Shown here: piece by piece, positions 23,652 through 35,104 of the stretch
Layout: each line of letters begins with the position of its first letter
How positions within the stretch are numbered: position 1 is the stretch's first letter
Assembly: GCF_900095735.1 (NCBI RefSeq)
Contig: NZ_FNLO01000003.1
Coordinates: forward strand, 248,001-312,000
DNA: 64,000 nucleotides
DNA from: Chitinasiproducens palmae
GTDB taxonomy: Bacteria > Pseudomonadota > Gammaproteobacteria > Burkholderiales > Burkholderiaceae
Reading direction: 5' to 3'
The notes under the pieces: generated by a model
What the model was told of the DNA's origin: nothing
Database searches by the model: none
What the model saw: the letters and a program-made list of their open reading frames with translations, nothing else
Program-made: the position numbers and the translations under genes

Positions 23652-23682
23652 GCTAGACCCCTAAACGTCACTTGAATTCGCA

Positions 23683-23712
23683 ATTTTAGCGCTTTTTAAT
23701 GGTCGACTGACA
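23683..23712 (-). promoter_or_regulatory. Possible sigma-70 promoter of the sdh operon
   Basis: On the minus strand a TAAAAT -10 element (23683-23688) is preceded at 18 bp by TGTCAG (23707-23712), a weak -35. It lies 31 bp upstream of sdhC in the only AT-rich piece of the spacer. Confidence 0.35.
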
Positions 23713-23756
23713 GTGCTGTGCGCCGACCTGGAGCGCGTTGGCTGGCGACCCCGCGC

Positions 23757-24614
23757 TCAGCTCAAATCGTTCTGGTAATGAAAATCGGTGGTCACGTACC
23801 ACCCCCGGCGTACCTCGACCGGACGGTCGCCGTAGGTATAGGAGAGCCGCTCGACCCGCAGCAGCGGCGCGCCGGGCGGCACGCCCAGCAGCGCCGCGAC
23901 GTCGGCGTCGGCGGCCACCGCCTTGACGCGCTCGCTCGCCCGGATCATGCGGGTGCCGAATTCCGTTTCGAACATCGCGTACAGCGGCCCCTTGTAGTCG
24001 ATCAACCGCTCGCTGGTCAGTCCCTTGAACAGCGCACCCGGCAACCAGATCTCGTCGAACACCAGCGTTCGGCCTTCGCCGCGCGTTTCGGCGGCACGGC
24101 TTTCGGCGGTGCGGGCGTCGGCCTGGCGCCCGTCGAACTGGAGCACGCGGCGGACCTGCACCACCGGTTCGCCCGCCTTCAGGTCCAGCTGCCGAGCGAC
24201 ATCGGCCGGCGCCCGCAGGCGGCGGCAATCAAGCAGGCGGCTGGTGTGCGACGGAATCCCGCCCTCGTCCGGCAGCAGGCGCAGGAAACGGAACTGCATC
24301 CGGTCCTCGTGGTGCGTCGCGACGAAGGTCCCCTTGCCCTGGCGTCGCACCAGCAGGTTGTCTGCGGCCAGTTCGTCGATCGCCTTGCGCACCGTGCCCT
24401 GGCTGACGCGATACCGTCCGGCCAGTTCCACTTCGCTGGGGATCGTTTCACCCGGCCGCCACTCGCCGGACTCGAGGCTCTGCGTGATCAGTGCCTTGAT
24501 CTGCCGGTACAGCGGACTGAAGGTCGGCGACGGCCCCGCCGTCACCGCGGACTCGCCGCGCTCGTCGCCAGGCGCGTTGGCCGGCTGCGGCCCTTCGCCG
24601 ATCGTCGATTTCAA
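23757..24614 (-). CDS. GntR-family transcriptional regulator (HutC subfamily)
   Basis: An N-terminal winged helix (PLYRQIKALITQSLESGEWRPGETIPSEVELAGRYRVSQGTVRKAIDEL, DNLLVRRQGKGTFV) is followed by a UTRA-like ligand domain ending near LLRVERLSYTYGDRPVEVRRGWYVTTDFHY, which marks the HutC group. The start is uncertain: I prefer the TTG at 24614 (LKSTIGEG) because GAGG sits 5 bases upstream. A GTG at 24629 or a start up to 24746 would add Arg/Ala-rich residues that look non-coding. It lies just upstream of sdhC on the same strand and divergent from mdh, so it probably senses a central-carbon metabolite and controls TCA genes, as inferred from position. Confidence 0.85.
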   Translation of the reverse strand: MKSTIGEGPQPANAPGDERGESAVTAGPSPTFSPLYRQIKALITQSLESGEWRPGETIPSEVELAGRYRVSQGTVRKAIDELAADNLLVRRQGKGTFVATHHEDRMQFRFLRLLPDEGGIPSHTSRLLDCRRLRAPADVARQLDLKAGEPVVQVRRVLQFDGRQADARTAESRAAETRGEGRTLVFDEIWLPGALFKGLTSERLIDYKGPLYAMFETEFGTRMIRASERVKAVAADADVAALLGVPPGAPLLRVERLSYTYGDRPVEVRRGWYVTTDFHYQNDLS

Positions 24615-24823
24615 TGCGACCTCGGGCACGCGGCCAAGTGCTGCGCCGCGCCAAGCGCGCCGCGCACGCCCCGCTCGATCGCGGGCATCGCAGCCCGCAC
24701 GCCGGCCGGCGCGGGCGCAGGCCCCGCCGCGACAGGGGCGCGGCAAGCAGGACGACTGCGGTCGGGTCCAGGCATTTTCATGGCGCGTATTTCATCACAA
24801 AGGCGGCGGCTCTGCCAACACTT

Positions 24824-24851
24824 TTGACTGGCATCTTATGTCTTATATAAG
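24824..24851 (+). promoter_or_regulatory. Sigma-70-like promoter upstream of mdh
   Basis: TTGACT (24824-24829), a 16-bp spacer, and TATAAG (24846-24851) on the plus strand. The -10 lies inside the perfect palindrome described separately, so a bound repressor would block it. The leader to mdh would be about 300 nt; the rest of the gntR-mdh spacer (24615-25157) shows no gene. Confidence 0.5.
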
Positions 24852-24856
24852 ACATA
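24837..24856. promoter_or_regulatory. Perfect 20-bp palindrome, probable GntR operator
   Basis: TATGTCTTATATAAGACATA is a perfect dyad in an otherwise G+C-rich region, between the divergent gntR and mdh genes. GntR/HutC proteins bind such dyads as dimers, so this is the likely autoregulatory operator. The assignment of the protein to the site is an inference. Confidence 0.6.
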
Positions 24857-25157
24857 TAAAGTTTGACTTTGCCCCCTGCGAATCCTACACTTTGCGCGGT
24901 AACCGGGACGGGCCGCGCTTGCCTTGCAACGATACGCCGCGGCGCGCGGCAGTGCCTCAGATGGCAGTGCACGCGAGGCCGCGCCGCGGGCCGTGCGCAT
25001 GGCACGAGCCGGCCGCGCACCCGGGCAAGGGTTTGCCGGCATTCATGCCGGTAACATGCGGCTCGTAAGATCGAGAGCCGGCCCTTGCCGCGACCCGATT
25101 CAACCCGTCAGCGTTTGCTCACGCAGCGTTCATTCACGTCTTCGTAGGAGAGTTCAG

Positions 25158-26138
25158 ATGGCCAAAGCCGCCAAGCGTGTCGCCGTTACCGGCGCCGCCG
25201 GTCAGATCGGTTATTCCCTGCTGTTCCGCATCGCCAACGGCGACATGCTGGGCGCGGACCAGCCGATCATCCTGCAACTGCTCGACCTGCCGCAGGCCCA
25301 GGCGGCCGTGAAGGGCGTCGTGATGGAGCTCGAGGACTGCGCGTTCCCGCTGCTGCAGGGCGTGGTGGTGACCGACGACCCGAAGGTCGCGTTCAAGGAC
25401 GCGGACGTCGCGCTGCTGGTCGGCGCGCGGCCGCGCAGCAAGGGCATGGAACGCAAGGACCTGCTCAGCGCCAACGCCGAGATCTTCACCGTCCAGGGCA
25501 AGGCGCTCAACGAAGTGGCAAGCCGTGACGTGAAGGTGCTGGTGGTCGGCAACCCGGCCAACACCAACGCCTACATCGCGATGAAGTCGGCGCCGGACCT
25601 GCCGCGCAAGAACTTCACCGCGATGCTGCGCCTCGACCACAACCGCGCGCTGTCGCAACTGGCGTCGAAGGCCGGCAAGCCGGTCGCGGACATCGAGAAG
25701 CTGGTGGTGTGGGGCAACCACTCGCCGACGATGTATCCGGACTTCCGCTTCGCCACCATCGGCGGCGACAGCCTGAAGACGCTGATCAACGACGATGCGT
25801 GGAACCGTGACACGTTCATCCCGACCGTCGGCAAGCGCGGCGCCGCGATCATCGAAGCGCGCGGCCTGTCGTCGGCCGCCTCGGCCGCCAACGCCGCGAT
25901 CGACCACGTGCGCGACTGGCTGCTGGGCAGCAACGGCAAGTGGGTCACGATGGGCGTGCCGTCGAACGGCGAATACGGCATCCCGGAAGACTTCATCTAC
26001 GGCTTCCCGGTGACCACTGAAAACGGCGAATACAAGCTCGTCGAAGGGCTCGAGATCGACGCGTTCTCGCGCGAGAAGATGGACGCGACGCTCGCCGAAC
26101 TGCAGGAAGAGCGCAACGGCGTTTCCCACCTGCTGTAA
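25158..26138 (+). CDS. mdh: Malate dehydrogenase
   Basis: A 326-residue NAD-dependent enzyme oxidising malate to oxaloacetate, of the lactate-dehydrogenase-like MDH type used by Betaproteobacteria. [17 protein letters not shown] is the NAD fold, the substrate-binding arginines lie in [23 protein letters not shown] follows, and the catalytic His is in [12 protein letters not shown]. The ATG at 25158 has an AGGAGAG ribosome site; a longer frame upstream is spacer. Confidence 0.97.
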   Translation: MAKAAKRVAVTGAAGQIGYSLLFRIANGDMLGADQPIILQLLDLPQAQAAVKGVVMELEDCAFPLLQGVVVTDDPKVAFKDADVALLVGARPRSKGMERKDLLSANAEIFTVQGKALNEVASRDVKVLVVGNPANTNAYIAMKSAPDLPRKNFTAMLRLDHNRALSQLASKAGKPVADIEKLVVWGNHSPTMYPDFRFATIGGDSLKTLINDDAWNRDTFIPTVGKRGAAIIEARGLSSAASAANAAIDHVRDWLLGSNGKWVTMGVPSNGEYGIPEDFIYGFPVTTENGEYKLVEGLEIDAFSREKMDATLAELQEERNGVSHLL

Positions 26139-26300
26139 GCGCCGCAGGGCCGGTTTGCCGGTCCTTGCGCTGTCGCCCGTCGAGCACCGGGCGCGGACGG
26201 TGATGCCGGCCGCGTGACCGGTGCCGGCGACGCCCCTCGACAAGTTCCCGGGAGAACGCCGAAGCGCGGCCTCCCCTACTCCCCGGTCCCGATGCAAGCG

Positions 26301-27341
26301 ATGCGTTCCCGGTTGCCAGCCGACGTCCTGTTCGACGACGCGACGCCGCCGCCCGCCCTGCCGGCCTGCGATCACTACGCGGGCACTGAGAAGCTGATGC
26401 GCAAGTCGCTGGCGCTGCAGGACGCGCTGGGACCGGTTTTCGACCTGACGCTTGACTGCGAGGACGGCGCGGCCGTGGGCGACGAGGCCGGCCACGCCCG
26501 CCTGGTGGGCGCCTTGCTGGCCGAGTCCCGCAGCGGCCGCGTCGGAGTCCGCATTCATGACGTCGGCCATCCGCACTGGCGCGACGACCTGCGCCTGATC
26601 CTCGCCGCGGGCCGCGCGCCGGCCTACGTGATGCTGCCCAAGCCGCGCGGCGCCGACGAGGTCCGCCAGGCGGCGCTGGCGCTTCATGAGATCAGCGGCG
26701 CGGCCGGTCTGCCGACGCCGCCGCTGCATGCGCTGATCGAGACGCACGGCGCGCTGCGCGAGGTCGACGCGATCGCGGCGCTGCCCGCGGTCGAATCGCT
26801 CAGCTTCGGCTTGATGGATTTCGTATCCGCCCACCACGGCGCGATTCCCGCCGAGGCAATGGCCTCGCCGTTGCAGTTCGAACATCCGCTGGTGGTGCGC
26901 GCCAAGGTGGCAATTGCCGCGGCCTGTCACGCGCATGGCAAGGTGCCGTCGCACAACGTCTGCACGGAAGTGCGTGACCTCTCCGTCGTGGCGGCCGATG
27001 CGCGGCGGGCGCGCGCGACACTCGGTTTCACCCGGATGTGGAGCATCCACCCCGCGCAGATCGAGGCGATCGTCGCGGCGTTTGCGCCGAGCGAGGCCGA
27101 GATCGACGTGGCGGCCGACATCATGACGGCCGCGCTGAAGGCGGACTTCGCGCCGATCCGCCACGGCGACCGGCTGCACGACCGGGCCAGCTTCCGTTAC
27201 TACTGGACCGTGCTGCGGCGGGCCCGCCAAAGCGGCATGACGGTGCCGGCGCATGCCGAGGCGTTGTTCGCGCGGGCGCCGGCTCATGCGGCTCATGCGG
27301 CTCATGCGGCTCATGCGGCACGTGCCGGAGACGCGACGTGA
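26301..27341 (+). CDS. HpcH/HpaI aldolase / citrate-lyase beta-like protein
   Basis: A CitE-like TIM-barrel protein of about 346 residues. FDLTLDCEDGAAVGDE is the metal-binding Asp/Glu motif, followed by VRIHDVGHPHWRDDL, MLPKPRGADEV and HALIETHGALREVDAI (second metal Glu). The family cleaves or forms C-C bonds of (methyl)malyl- or citramalyl-CoA; lone CitE-like proteins are usually not true citrate lyase. No CitD/CitF is nearby. The start is uncertain: ATG 26301 or 26292 fits the homologous beginning; no good ribosome site is seen. The C-terminus carries an Ala-His repeat from a 9-bp tandem array. It sits between mdh and acnA. Confidence 0.8.
   Translation: MRSRLPADVLFDDATPPPALPACDHYAGTEKLMRKSLALQDALGPVFDLTLDCEDGAAVGDEAGHARLVGALLAESRSGRVGVRIHDVGHPHWRDDLRLILAAGRAPAYVMLPKPRGADEVRQAALALHEISGAAGLPTPPLHALIETHGALREVDAIAALPAVESLSFGLMDFVSAHHGAIPAEAMASPLQFEHPLVVRAKVAIAAACHAHGKVPSHNVCTEVRDLSVVAADARRARATLGFTRMWSIHPAQIEAIVAAFAPSEAEIDVAADIMTAALKADFAPIRHGDRLHDRASFRYYWTVLRRARQSGMTVPAHAEALFARAPAHAAHAAHAAHAARAGDAT
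27282..27317 (+). repeat. 9-bp in-frame tandem repeat at the end of the CitE-like gene
   Basis: Four perfect copies of GCTCATGCG, coding for an Ala-His-Ala type tail near the C-terminus. Being in frame, copy number change would alter only tail length. Confidence 0.85.
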
Positions 27342-27549
27342 CGGCGCGGCCTTACCGGACGCGCGGCCCCGGCGAGCCGGCAGCCGGCCGACCGTCCGGG
27401 CGTGCGCTTTTTACCGCCTCGCCGAGAGTTTTCGAGATACGCGGGCGAGGATGCGCCACAATGATGCCCCGCGCCGTTGCCGCGGCGGCCGATTCGGCCG
27501 CCCTGCGGACGCGGGCCCGCATCCAGTCCACTCGGAGAGGTTTCCTCGG

Positions 27550-28086
27550 ATGAAAAAGAATCTGCTGTTCGCCGCCATCGCCGCCGCCTATCTGGCAGGC
27601 GCCGCGGCACCCGCTGTCGCCGCGACCGCCAGCAAGACGGCCGCGAGCAAGAGCACCAAGAGCACCAAGAAGGCACGCGCCAGCAGCCGTGGCCGCAAGG
27701 CGGCTGCCGCCGCGCCGGTCGCCGCCGCCGCCGCGATCCCGGCCAACGCCGAAAAATGGTCGTGCAACGAGGCGCGAGCGCTGTACATCGCCGGCGACAT
27801 GAAGCGCGACCAGATCCTGACGGTCAATTTCGACGGTCACAACTACAAGCTGCCGCGCGTGGCGACCACCACCGGCGCCGACCGCTTCTACGACGCGGCC
27901 ACCGGCATGGACCTGGTGGTGATCCCGTTCAAGGCGATGCTGTTCAACGACCGCGGCGACCGCACCCGCCTCGCGGACGAATGCAAGACGCAGGCGATGG
28001 CGCAGGAAAACGCGCCGGCGCCGACGCAATCGAACGCGCTGCTGCGCGACCCGGTGCAAAGCGCGCCGGCCGCGCCGCGCGAGTGA
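27550..28086 (+). CDS. Small secreted protein, possibly MliC-like
   Basis: A 178-residue product with a signal peptide (MKKNLLFAAIAAAYLAGAAAPAVAA) and a Lys/Ser/Ala-rich linker (about 26-75). The folded part begins at KWSCNEARALYIAGDMKRDQILTVNFDGHNYKLPRVATTTGADRFYDA and holds two cysteines (WSC and DEC), a spacing reminiscent of MliC/PliC lysozyme inhibitors, where a cysteine pair brackets a beta barrel. The resemblance is weak and the function unproven. It lies between the CitE-like gene and acnA, same strand; I chose ATG 27550 because of the signal peptide. Confidence 0.65.
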   Translation: MKKNLLFAAIAAAYLAGAAAPAVAATASKTAASKSTKSTKKARASSRGRKAAAAAPVAAAAAIPANAEKWSCNEARALYIAGDMKRDQILTVNFDGHNYKLPRVATTTGADRFYDAATGMDLVVIPFKAMLFNDRGDRTRLADECKTQAMAQENAPAPTQSNALLRDPVQSAPAAPRE

Positions 28087-28302
28087 TGCGGTATCGCACG
28101 CGCTCGTTGCCGCCCGGCCGTCTGGTCGGCGGCGCGAGCGCGCCCCTGTTTCGACGAGACGCGGCATTGCGCGCGTATGGTGCGCCTCGTCCAGCCGGAC
28201 CGGACCGTGATCGCGGCTTCGCGCCCGCAACACGGTCCAGCCGACCGCCCTGGGCGGCCGGCGCGGCCAGTTTCCACGCGCTCTAAAAACCAAGGACACA
28301 CC

Positions 28303-31014
<2,712 letters not shown>

Positions 31015-31075
31015 GCGTCGACGCTCGGTGACAGGCGCCTCGGCGCCCGGCCGGCCGCCTGTGCCGGCCTGCTCC

Positions 31076-31099
31076 AACCCGGCTGCGGCCGGGTTTTTC
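31076..31099 (+). terminator. Rho-independent terminator after acnA
   Basis: An 8-bp perfect stem (AACCCGGC 31076-31083 with GCCGGGTT 31088-31095), 4-nt loop, then a T-tract. It is about 60 bp after the acnA stop. Confidence 0.8.
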
Positions 31100-31310
31100 G
31101 TTTCGGCGTGCCGATGCGCCGGCGCTGGTCTGCGCCGACGACCTTGCCTCGACACCCCGCGCCCCGCGCCTCGCGCCAACCACTGCCCGCCAACGTCCCG
31201 CGCGCGGCGCACCGGCAAGGGCGCTCGAACACTCGGCCGGATGGCCGGGACAGCGCCGCCGTCCGCCGGCCCATTGGTCCGAGCATTGCAGTGCCGCCTG
31301 GCGCCCGTCC

Positions 31311-31370
31311 CTTGCAACACGACTTGCAACACGACTTGCAACCCAACTCGCAGCCCTGCCTGCAACCGAT
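31311..31370. repeat. Decaying 12-bp tandem repeat
   Basis: Two perfect copies of CTTGCAACACGA (31311-31334), then three degraded copies at the same 12-bp period. It lies in the 390-bp spacer between the acnA terminator and the DUF2863-like gene; no gene was recognised in that spacer. Confidence 0.7.
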
Positions 31371-31486
31371 ATCGCGCACCCGGCGCGCGCGGTGCGGCCC
31401 GTCGACCCCGCCCCGCATGCGTGCTTGCGTGACTCCCCGTCGCGATCGGCTAAAATGACGGGTTACGTCTCAACCACAAAGCATTC

Positions 31487-32692
31487 ATGCGCCCGCGCAA
31501 CGCCAAACGCAATACTCCGGAAGTCGACCGCTTGATCGGGCTCTGCCTTGCCCTCTACGCGTCCGGGAGCCGCGTCGAAGATCGCTTCTGGGAAGAGCGG
31601 ATCGACGCGATGATCGACGCCGCGCTCAACGGTGGACGGCAAACCATGCTCGATGCCGCCCTCGACGAATTGCAGCGCAACCACCCGCTCGTCTATGGCA
31701 CGCTCGCCGACATGACCGAAACGCGCAGCGAGTCCTTCCGCGCGTCCCGTGGCGAGGAAGGCGAGTGGGACACGTTGCTGGTCGCCGTGCCGATCCTCGC
31801 GTGGACTCGCTACGAGATTCCGTCCGGGCCGATCGGCGACGAGCGACGCCAGTCCCTGCTGACCCAGCTACATGCGCATGTCGTCGCGAGCGACGCACGC
31901 CTGGCGCTGGCGCCCTTCCTGTACAGCATCGATCAGCTGCCGCGCCACCATGTGGAGACGTTTCAGCTCGCGCAGAAGCTGGCGCAGGCCGCGCTGCAAG
32001 GCAGACAACCGAAGCTGGCCGGCGACCGCGGCGAGGCGACGGCGCCGATCCTGGCCGATCCACGCTTCCTGATCGCCGCCGTTGCGGCGCCGGTCGGCAA
32101 GCCGCTGTTCCGCTGGCAGGAAGGCGACGGCGACGTGCGCACCGCGCGCCGGCGCACGCTGGACAACTGGGTTGCACAGGGCGGCAACGCGCTGATCACG
32201 TTGTTTCCCGGCTGCGAGATCGAATGCCTGCTGCCCGATGCGTTCCATGCGGCTTGCCGCGAGGCCGACGAGCGCATCCGTCCGCACACGGTCCGTACGG
32301 CGGTAACCCATCTGACCGAGACGCTGGGCGTCGACGCATCCACGTTGCGGGCCGTGATCGGCGGCTTCGGTGAACAGCGGATCGACGAATACCGTATCGC
32401 GTTCACGCGCCGTGGCTCGAACGACGTGCTGTACGGCGTGGTCTGGCCGCTCTATGGGCGCGAAAGCGGCGAAGTGGCCGAAGAGGACGGCGGCGAGGCG
32501 CGCTCCCCGCTGGACGAGATTGGCGTGCTGCTACGTGACATGGGCGTGAACGACATTCGACGGCACGCCGGCCGCCACGAGCCGGAATTCTGCGACGACT
32601 GTGGCACGCCGCTGTACCTCGACCCCAACGCGGAAATCGTGCATCCCGAAATGCCGGATGACGCGGTATCGACGCCTTCGCACTTCCATTGA
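31487..32692 (+). CDS. DUF2863-like protein of unknown function
   Basis: A 401-residue protein that matches my memory of a Burkholderiales-specific family (DUF2863). It starts MRPRNAKRNTPEVDRLIGLCLALYASGSRVEDRFWEERI. There is no signal peptide or membrane segment. The C-terminus has a Cys pair in FCDDCGTPLYLDPN, suggestive of a zinc site with another pair missing. The middle (LLVAVPILAWTRYEIPSGPI) is well ordered. Codon use is like its neighbours. Function not known; genes of this type are usually single. Confidence 0.75.
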   Translation: MRPRNAKRNTPEVDRLIGLCLALYASGSRVEDRFWEERIDAMIDAALNGGRQTMLDAALDELQRNHPLVYGTLADMTETRSESFRASRGEEGEWDTLLVAVPILAWTRYEIPSGPIGDERRQSLLTQLHAHVVASDARLALAPFLYSIDQLPRHHVETFQLAQKLAQAALQGRQPKLAGDRGEATAPILADPRFLIAAVAAPVGKPLFRWQEGDGDVRTARRRTLDNWVAQGGNALITLFPGCEIECLLPDAFHAACREADERIRPHTVRTAVTHLTETLGVDASTLRAVIGGFGEQRIDEYRIAFTRRGSNDVLYGVVWPLYGRESGEVAEEDGGEARSPLDEIGVLLRDMGVNDIRRHAGRHEPEFCDDCGTPLYLDPNAEIVHPEMPDDAVSTPSHFH

Positions 32693-32710
32693 TCGGGTAA
32701 GGCGGGCTGA

Positions 32711-32728
32711 AGCGGGCGAACGCCCGCT
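32711..32728. terminator. Hairpin between convergent genes
   Basis: A perfect 8-bp stem (AGCGGGCG/CGCCCGCT) with an AA loop, just after the DUF2863-like gene and touching the stop of the small minus-strand gene. It could serve both strands, but no T-tract is present. Confidence 0.35.
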
Positions 32729-32940
32729 CAGTTCTGCATCCGCTTGAGCAGGTGCTGCGCCAACGCGCTGGCCTGCGCGAGCGCATCGTCTTCGTCGCAC
32801 AGGGTCGGCTCGGCCCGGAAGAGTTGCGAGCGTCCGCTCGCGTCGGAAATGGACACGACAGCGCGGAAGCAGCCGTCGTCGAGCGGATTGACGATTGCGT
32901 CGGCCACGATGTCGCCCTGGGTGAAGCGGAGTCTGGGCAT
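32728..32940 (-). CDS. Small hypothetical protein, paralogue of the 33.3-kb gene
   Basis: A 70-residue product, MPRLRFTQGDIVADAIVNPLDDGCFRAVVSI..., no signal or membrane segment. It shares the pattern LDDG-x-F-x-x-x-V-x-I and a C-terminal ALA-x-x-LL helix with the protein at 33279-33533, so the two look like diverged paralogues. A longer frame starting with TTG at 32961 is possible. Function unknown. Confidence 0.6.
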   Translation of the reverse strand: MPRLRFTQGDIVADAIVNPLDDGCFRAVVSISDASGRSQLFRAEPTLCDEDDALAQASALAQHLLKRMQN

Positions 32941-33200
32941 CGGATTTCCCGTGGAAGGCAAGGCCGGACCCGGATGCTGCAGGTCCGCGGTCCGTGTTCA
33001 CGGACGACTTCCTTCCATCTTAGACGTAACGCGCGGAACCTGCTGAGCATGGCGCAGTCGGCCCCGACCTTGCGTTTTGCGCGCAAGCGCCGCCCTGCCC
33101 GGCGGCACGCCGTCAGCCCGCGTCTGAACGCAGGGCTGGCGTGGTTGGCATCCCTTGCGATCGGCGCGACGCCGCGTCGGCGTCAGTCGACACCGCCGAC

Positions 33201-33257
33201 GACGCTACCGACGTACCACGACACTGCCGACGCTACCGACGTACCGACGACCCTGCC
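33201..33257. repeat. 28-29 bp imperfect direct repeat
   Basis: Two adjacent copies beginning GACGCTACCGACGTACC (33201 and 33229), in the spacer between the two small paralogues. The wider area (33180-33260) is rich in GACG/ACC words. Confidence 0.6.
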
Positions 33258-33278
33258 GACGCCACCGCGCACCGCGGC

Positions 33279-33533
33279 TCAGCCGGCCACGCCCTGGTCG
33301 GCAGCCGTGCCTTCGCCCAGATCGGCCAGCAGTCGATGCGCTAGCGCATGGGCTTCGTCGAACGCCTCGGCCTGCGACGACGAGCGGCTCTCGACTTGGT
33401 GCGTCCGTTGCGCATCGGCCGGCGCCGCCCCGTCCTGCTCGATCGCGACGAGCCCCTGGAAGGTACCGTCGTCGAGGGCTTCCACCAACACGCGCGCCGT
33501 GTAAGGTCCCTTCCGATACGTCGGGTCTTTCAT
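33279..33533 (-). CDS. Small hypothetical protein
   Basis: An 84-residue product starting [38 protein letters not shown] ribosome site precedes ATG 33533. It is paralogous to the 32.7-kb gene (see there). The C-terminal helix is Ala/Leu/His-rich. No domain recognised; it is soluble as far as can be seen. Confidence 0.65.
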   Translation of the reverse strand: MKDPTYRKGPYTARVLVEALDDGTFQGLVAIEQDGAAPADAQRTHQVESRSSSQAEAFDEAHALAHRLLADLGEGTAADQGVAG

Positions 33534-33685
33534 TGTCTCTCTCCGGTAAAGGCTACAAAATCGCCGGGTGCCCGGCGACGTGGCTGCGGCGCGCCACAGC
33601 GCCGAAGGCGCCTCGCGCGCTCTTTCATTGCGTCCCGTCCCGCGTCAGTGGCAAGAACCGATCCACTTCCCTTACGTTCAGCACC

Positions 33686-34210
33686 ATGCCCACCCCTCAC
33701 AACGAAATCGTCCGGCTCCGTCCGCTTGAGCAAACCGACTTGCACTTCGTGCACCAACTCGACAATGACGCGATGATCATGCGTTACTGGTTCGAGGAAC
33801 CGTTCGAGACACTTAGCGAACTCTCGCGCCTGTACGACGAACACGTCCATGACCAGCGCGAGCGACGCTTCGTCGTCGAGGTCAACGAGAACCCCAACGG
33901 CGAGCGCGTCGGTCTGGTCGAACTCACTGAAATCGACCACATCCATCGGCGCGCGGAATTCGCCATCGTGATCTCCCCGGCATCGCAAGGTAAGGGCTAC
34001 GCGTCCGCTGCGACACGACTGGCCATCCACTATGCGTTCAATGTCCTGAATCTGCACAAGCTGTTTCTCGTCGTGGACGTCGAGAACGCCGCCGCGATCC
34101 ACATCTACGAGAAAGCCGGCTTTGAGAAGGAAGGCTGCCTGCGCGACGAATTCTTCGCCGACGGCCGCTACCGCACCGCATGGCGGATGGCGATCATCCA
34201 TCCTTGCTGA
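33686..34210 (+). CDS. speG: Spermidine N1-acetyltransferase
   Basis: A 174-residue GNAT enzyme. The sequence [33 protein letters not shown] and RRFVVEV...[31 protein letters not shown] follows E. coli SpeG closely, including the acetyl-CoA loop (QGKGYA) and [10 protein letters not shown]. It acetylates spermidine/spermine and so controls polyamine levels. ATG 33686 is chosen because it matches the family start. Confidence 0.9.
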   Translation: MPTPHNEIVRLRPLEQTDLHFVHQLDNDAMIMRYWFEEPFETLSELSRLYDEHVHDQRERRFVVEVNENPNGERVGLVELTEIDHIHRRAEFAIVISPASQGKGYASAATRLAIHYAFNVLNLHKLFLVVDVENAAAIHIYEKAGFEKEGCLRDEFFADGRYRTAWRMAIIHPC

Positions 34211-34322
34211 CGGCGCCACTCTCCTGGACGGCCTTGCTACACTGAACGACATGTGCCGCCCGCCGCCGCGCGGGGGCTCGGTTCCGCAGGACAACAACGA
34301 ATGTGTCACTAGGAGAGACAGA

Positions 34323-34826
34323 ATGGCTGACTTCCGCATCTGGTCCAACGATTTCGCGGCCGAAGGGTATTTCTCGAAAGACCATGCTTTCGACGACGCG
34401 GCGTTCGGCGGCGACGGCAAGAACATTTCGCCCGAGCTGTTCTGGGATGCCCCGCCGGCCGACACGCGCAGCTTCGCACTGACCGTGTTCGATCCGGACG
34501 CGCCGACCGGCAGCGGCTTCTGGCATTGGGTCGTGGTCAACATTCCGGCCAACGTACGCTCGCTGCCGCGCGAAGCGGGCCGAGCCGACGGCAGCCTGCT
34601 GCCGGCCGGCGCGCTGCAACTGCGCAACGACTATGGCACCGTCGGTTTCGGCGGCTGGGCACCGCCGAAGGGCGACAAGCCGCACCGCTACATCTTCCGC
34701 CTGCATGCACTGAAGGTCGACTCGCTGCCGCTCGATGCCAACAGCACCAATGCCGTGGCCCGCTTCATGGCGCATCTGAACGAGCTGGACTCGGCCACGG
34801 TAATGGGGCTCTACGAGAATCCGTGA
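34323..34826 (+). CDS. YbhB/YbcL family Raf kinase inhibitor-like (PEBP) protein
   Basis: A 167-residue phosphatidylethanolamine-binding-like protein. Marks are NISPELFWDAPPADTRSFALTVFDPDAPTGSGFWHWVVVNIP (PEBP signature with DPDAP) and NDYGTVGFGGWAPPKGDKPHRYIFRLHAL. Function of bacterial members is poorly defined. The ribosome site (AGGAGAGACAGA) directly precedes ATG 34323. Confidence 0.9.
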   Translation: MADFRIWSNDFAAEGYFSKDHAFDDAAFGGDGKNISPELFWDAPPADTRSFALTVFDPDAPTGSGFWHWVVVNIPANVRSLPREAGRADGSLLPAGALQLRNDYGTVGFGGWAPPKGDKPHRYIFRLHALKVDSLPLDANSTNAVARFMAHLNELDSATVMGLYENP

Positions 34827-35104
34827 CCTGATAGCCTGAGTCGCCTCCCAGCCAGCGTCGCGTCGCCGGCCGCAACGGTGCTGCCGCCGTCTGTCCGGGT
34901 CCAGCGTGCGCCAGCCGCCGCCGACCTGTCTAAGGGACGCCCACCCTAGGCGGCGCGCAGATAACGGCCTAAGCTGGTTCGCTGAACCGGGCTGCGCCGG
35001 GTGGTGGATCGGCGGGCACCGCGCGCTGCGCGCCTCGCGTGGTCAGCAGTCAACGCGACTGCCCCGCTTGCTCAGTTCATGTCGAGACAACGAAACGAGA
35101 AAAC

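Noticed and set aside
32957-32972. Sigma-54-like GG...TTGC on the minus strand before the 32.7-kb small gene
   Set aside because: The -24 box is poor (GGGTCC), and the predicted start would be within a few bases of the ATG.
34224-34246. TGGACGGCCTTGCT upstream of the YbhB-like gene
   Set aside because: GG and GC are 8 bp apart instead of 10, so not a sigma-54 element.
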